Positions 15,228-17,151 of a stretch of DNA of 17,151 nt are shown in pieces. The stretch comes from an uncultured Actinomycetes bacterium (lineage in GTDB: Bacteria > Actinomycetota > Thermoleophilia > Solirubrobacterales > Solirubrobacteraceae). The stretch spans positions 1 through 17,151 of the forward strand of contig CALAQT010000054.1 of assembly GCA_937888775.1 (NCBI GenBank), given 5' to 3'. A model generated the notes under the pieces. That model did not search any database and was not told the origin of the DNA. It worked only from the letters and a program-made list of their open reading frames with translations. Position 1 is the stretch's first letter. Every line of letters begins with the position of its first letter. The translations under genes were made by a program, and so were the position numbers.

Positions 15228-15437
15228 CAGACGGCTTCTCCTCGTCAGTCCTCGAACGACCGGCGGCAGACCGGCCGCCCCGCGCCCCCGTGCTACGCAC
15301 CAACGCGGAGGACCCAACGTGCCATGTTCACGGCGCCGGCTTGGTTGCACATCGGTACGGACCCGTCCGCAGACTGAGTACAACTCCGCAGCCGTGCGCC
15401 CTTCGTGAGCTCATCCTTCACCTCGACTCTCGTGGTT
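15228..15437. other. Upstream region of the phosphoesterase operon
   Basis: About 210 bp between the DUF1254 start and the transposase remnant. It must hold the operon promoter unless that lies within the IS remnant. I could not pick a confident -10/-35 pair or a clear PHO box by eye. Confidence 0.4.
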
Positions 15438-15454
15438 TCAAGCGGCCGCGAGAG
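15427..15454. terminator. Hairpin over the transposase stop codon
   Basis: CTCTCG ... CGAGAG arms with a 16-nt loop cover the stop (15438-15440) of the IS4-type fragment on the minus strand. A GC-rich stem without a T-tract; it may end the transposase transcript. Weak evidence. Confidence 0.3.
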
Positions 15455-15905
15455 CTGACGGTGATTGGGGTTGTGCGAGTTCTGGGTTGGTGGTCATCGG
15501 GTGTGCTTGTGCCCAGAACTCGTGGCGGATCAGTTCGCGGCGTAGCGCGGCGAGCATGTCGGTGTAGCTGATGGTGGTGTTCTGGCGGTACCACGGGGCG
15601 GTGCGGCGGCGTTCGTGGAGGTCTGTTTGCGGGTTGCCGTAGAGCTGGTACCAGATGATCGTGAGGGTCATCGCGAGGAACTGGAACGGGACGGTTCGCT
15701 TGACGGCGCGCTGGGTGCGGTTGCGCGCGTCGCCGACGGCGGCTTGGTGCTTGGCTTCTTCGAAGCACACCTCGATCGCCCAGCGGTCGGCGTAGCGCTC
15801 CACGATCTGCGCGGGGGTTGAGGTCAGGTCGGTGGTGATCAGCGCGAGTTGATAGCCGGCGGGCTTGGTGTCGTCCTTGACGAGCACGATCCGCGTGGTG
15901 TCGCG
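15438..15905 (-). pseudogene. IS4-type transposase, C-terminal fragment
   Basis: About 150 residues in the frame ending at 15438. It contains the complete YREK signature of IS4-group DDE transposases, Y-(2)-R-(3)-E-(6)-K in YADRWAIEVCFEEAK, preceded by LVKDDTKPAGYQLALITTDL and followed by the conserved QRAVKRTVPFQFLAM region and a helical tail. The first half with the two catalytic Asp residues is missing: homology stops at about 15900-15905, exactly where beta-helix coding sequence begins on the other strand. The internal ATG at 15887 is not a real start. The subgroup is probably IS701-like. Confidence 0.82.
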
Positions 15906-16579
15906 ATCTACGGAGGTGTCGGCAACCAGATCGTCGACAACGAGATGAGCGGCAACATGCTCGGGATCAATCTCGGTGGTGGGCGATCGATAGCGTGACC
16001 CCGGGCGAGGGCCTTCATTACCTCGGTCGCCGCGTGCTGCCGACCGGGATTCGGTTCACCTTGGCGTTCTCGGCCGCGCCGGCCGGCCAGCATGCGGTGA
16101 CCGCGACCGCGGATGACGGCAGCACCTCGGAATTCTCGCCTTGCCTCACGATCGGGCACAACGCTCGCAGCTTCAGCAAATCCGGTGTCACCTCAACCAG
16201 TTCGACCGTCGCGATCACGACCACGACCGCCGCCGCCGTGCGGGACGCGGCCGCCGGCAACCGGCCCGCGAAGCACAAGACGACCGCCCACGGCAGCATG
16301 GTGGTGCTGTGCCCGCCGATCACGACCGGCTCGTGCACCGGAAAGCTCGTGCTCGCCACCACCGGCCGGCGCGCCACCACTCTCGTCCGCAACCACTTCA
16401 AGCTCGCGCCCGGACAGGGCGACACGATCACCTTCAAGCTCCCCGCCAACCTGCTCAGCCGCCTCGAGCGTGTGCTCCGGATCGCCGCCAAAGCCACGAT
16501 CAACGCCCACGACGCCGCCAAGCACCACAACAACAAAACCACCGTCACCAAGCTGACGCTGCGACTCGCCAACAAGTGA
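15906..16579 (+). pseudogene. Right-handed beta-helix exoprotein, C-terminal part, broken
   Basis: At 15906-15983 one frame encodes a beta-helix coil (IYGGVGNQIVDNEMSGNMLG, INLGGG). From about 15983 the coding continues in a different frame to the stop at 16577-16579, with GEGLHYLGRR, AAPAGQHAVTATADDGSTSE, FSPCLTIG, a Thr/Ala linker, and a beta-sandwich tail (TGSCTGKLVLATTGRR, LAPGQGDTITFKLPANLLSR, TVTKLTLRLANK). The tail closely follows the C-terminal pattern of large secreted proteins of Thermoleophilia. Relative to that pattern a segment between INLGG and GEG is missing, so there is an internal deletion plus frameshift. The N-terminal bulk is gone at the transposase junction. A caller might report 15995-16579 as a CDS, but no ribosome binding site supports it. 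Confidence 0.7.
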
Positions 16580-17096
16580 TCTACCCGTCCGCGCTTGGTC
16601 GCTCGGCAGATCACCTGGCCACTTTTGGCCGAGCAGTCGCTGTCGCCTCGGACCAACCTCGCTAACGGCGCTCTCCCAATGCGATCGGAGAGCGACAGTC
16701 CGGCGGCGCCAAGGAGGGCTATCGCATCGGACGAAACGGAGCTGCCCGATCGATGCCGGCGGCTGGCTGCCGCTCGGCGGCAAGAGCGGTCACGCGCGCC
16801 CCGTCGACCGGGTCGCTGCTTCGGGTGCGGAGGAGCCACGATGTCGGCGCCCATCCTGGGAACGAGCGCTTCCCCAATCGGACAAAGGCAGCAGCGCGAG
16901 GCGATCGCCGTGTCGCCGATGCAGTCGCCCGCTGGCCCCGGCGAGACGGCGAGTGCGATCGTCCGAAAGATGCGCGGTTTCCGCGCAACGCACGTGTGTT
17001 CGCCTTGCAAGGTGCTCCGGGTTCGACGATAGTGATTTGCTTCAAACGCGCTCCGCGCGCGCTCGCGAGCGCGGAGCTGATACGTGCGCCAAGCAC
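16580..17096. other. Gene-free spacer
   Basis: About 520 bp with only Arg/Ser-rich overlapping frames, no ribosome binding site and no recognisable domain. It contains one strong GC-rich hairpin (17050-17077) close to the right-hand insertion-sequence end. Confidence 0.6.
17050..17077. repeat. GC-rich hairpin, 9-bp arms
   Basis: GCTCCGCGC and GCGCGGAGC flank a loop that is itself partly self-complementary (GCGCTCGCGA). It sits 20 bp before the putative insertion-sequence end and may be a terminator or chance in very GC-rich DNA. Confidence 0.4.
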
Positions 17097-17151
17097 CTAG
17101 TGTCCCGCGCCTTAAGTTCGTACTATAATTGTGGTACACTTGGGTATGCGA
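17097..17151 (+). mobile_element. Left end and promoter of a putative insertion sequence (cut by window)
   Basis: CTAGTGTCC-N8-AAGTTCG at 17097-17120 repeats the pattern of the palindrome at 8356-8391 with identical spacing. Just inside lies a perfect TATAAT (17124-17129) in an AT-rich patch unlike the surroundings, then an ATG at 17146 running off the window. A TA at the outer edge would fit a TA-duplicating family such as IS630, but the transposase is not visible, so the family is open. Confidence 0.5.

Noticed and set aside
13995..15377. 460-residue open frame on the plus strand
   Set aside because: Antisense to the DUF1254 gene, with Arg/Val/Asp-rich shadow composition.
15228..15437. PHO box ahead of the phosphoesterase operon
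   Set aside because: GTTC-like words occur but not as properly spaced direct repeats, so I do not call a site.
16018..17139. 373-residue open frame on the minus strand
   Set aside because: Overlaps the beta-helix remnant and the spacer, changes character along its length, and has no domain or start signal.
2..17150. CRISPR arrays, tRNA or rRNA genes
   Set aside because: No evenly spaced direct repeats, no cloverleaf-like segment and no rRNA-like sequence seen on reading the window.

Overview
This is GC-rich DNA with codon use and gene content typical of high-GC Actinobacteria. The best guess is Thermoleophilia/Solirubrobacterales. That rests on the Gly/Ala-rich secreted proteins, an F420-type deazaflavin enzyme, a bifunctional YVTN-propeller/phosphatase and a beta-helix protein with the class-typical C-terminal tail; it is an inference from style, not a database match. 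No rRNA, tRNA or CRISPR array is visible.

Left edge (1-560): a scar in which the N-terminal fragment of an IS982-like transposase runs directly into the C-terminal fragment of an actinobacterial integrase, in another frame. Metal island (575-4273): csoR (minus) with a complete Cu(I)-sensor triad; downstream of it on the same strand a two-gene membrane operon (Met-rich small protein plus SHOCT protein); divergent from csoR an ArsP/DUF318-type permease fused to a YHS domain, overlapped by a DinB-like gene and followed by an exported Met/Gly-rich protein. Two 15-bp sites of the form TACCC-N5-GGGTA lie at the csoR/permease divergent promoter and ahead of the membrane operon, so the whole block reads as one CsoR regulon, probably for copper.

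Middle (4274-8400): about 1.4 kb with no intact gene but with the N-terminal motif of a SIR2-like protein; a Cys-rich Tat-exported protein coupled to a 5'-truncated gene; an N-methyltryptophan/sarcosine-oxidase-like pseudogene that has lost its Rossmann start and carries a frameshift; an intact deazaflavin (F420)-dependent nitroreductase-family gene; and a 36-bp palindrome resembling insertion-sequence ends.

Right half (8509-15227, minus): a tight three-gene operon of exported proteins, DUF1254/DUF1214 protein, then YVTN propeller-phosphatase, then phosphoesterase/phospholipase C-like protein. The first two share one base (TGATG) and the last two are 24 bp apart. Beyond it lie an IS4-type transposase C-terminal fragment (YREK signature) abutting a broken beta-helix exoprotein, about 0.5 kb without genes, and at the extreme right the start of what looks like another insertion sequence whose end matches the palindrome at 8.4 kb.

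Overall this is accessory DNA: two intact functional blocks (metal response, secreted phosphoesterases) separated by broken genes and transposon remnants. I do not see a clear wholly new defence or mobile system. The most original leads are the two-operator CsoR regulon with its permease-YHS fusion, the secreted DUF1254-phosphoesterase operon, and the Cys-rich Tat protein with its truncated partner.
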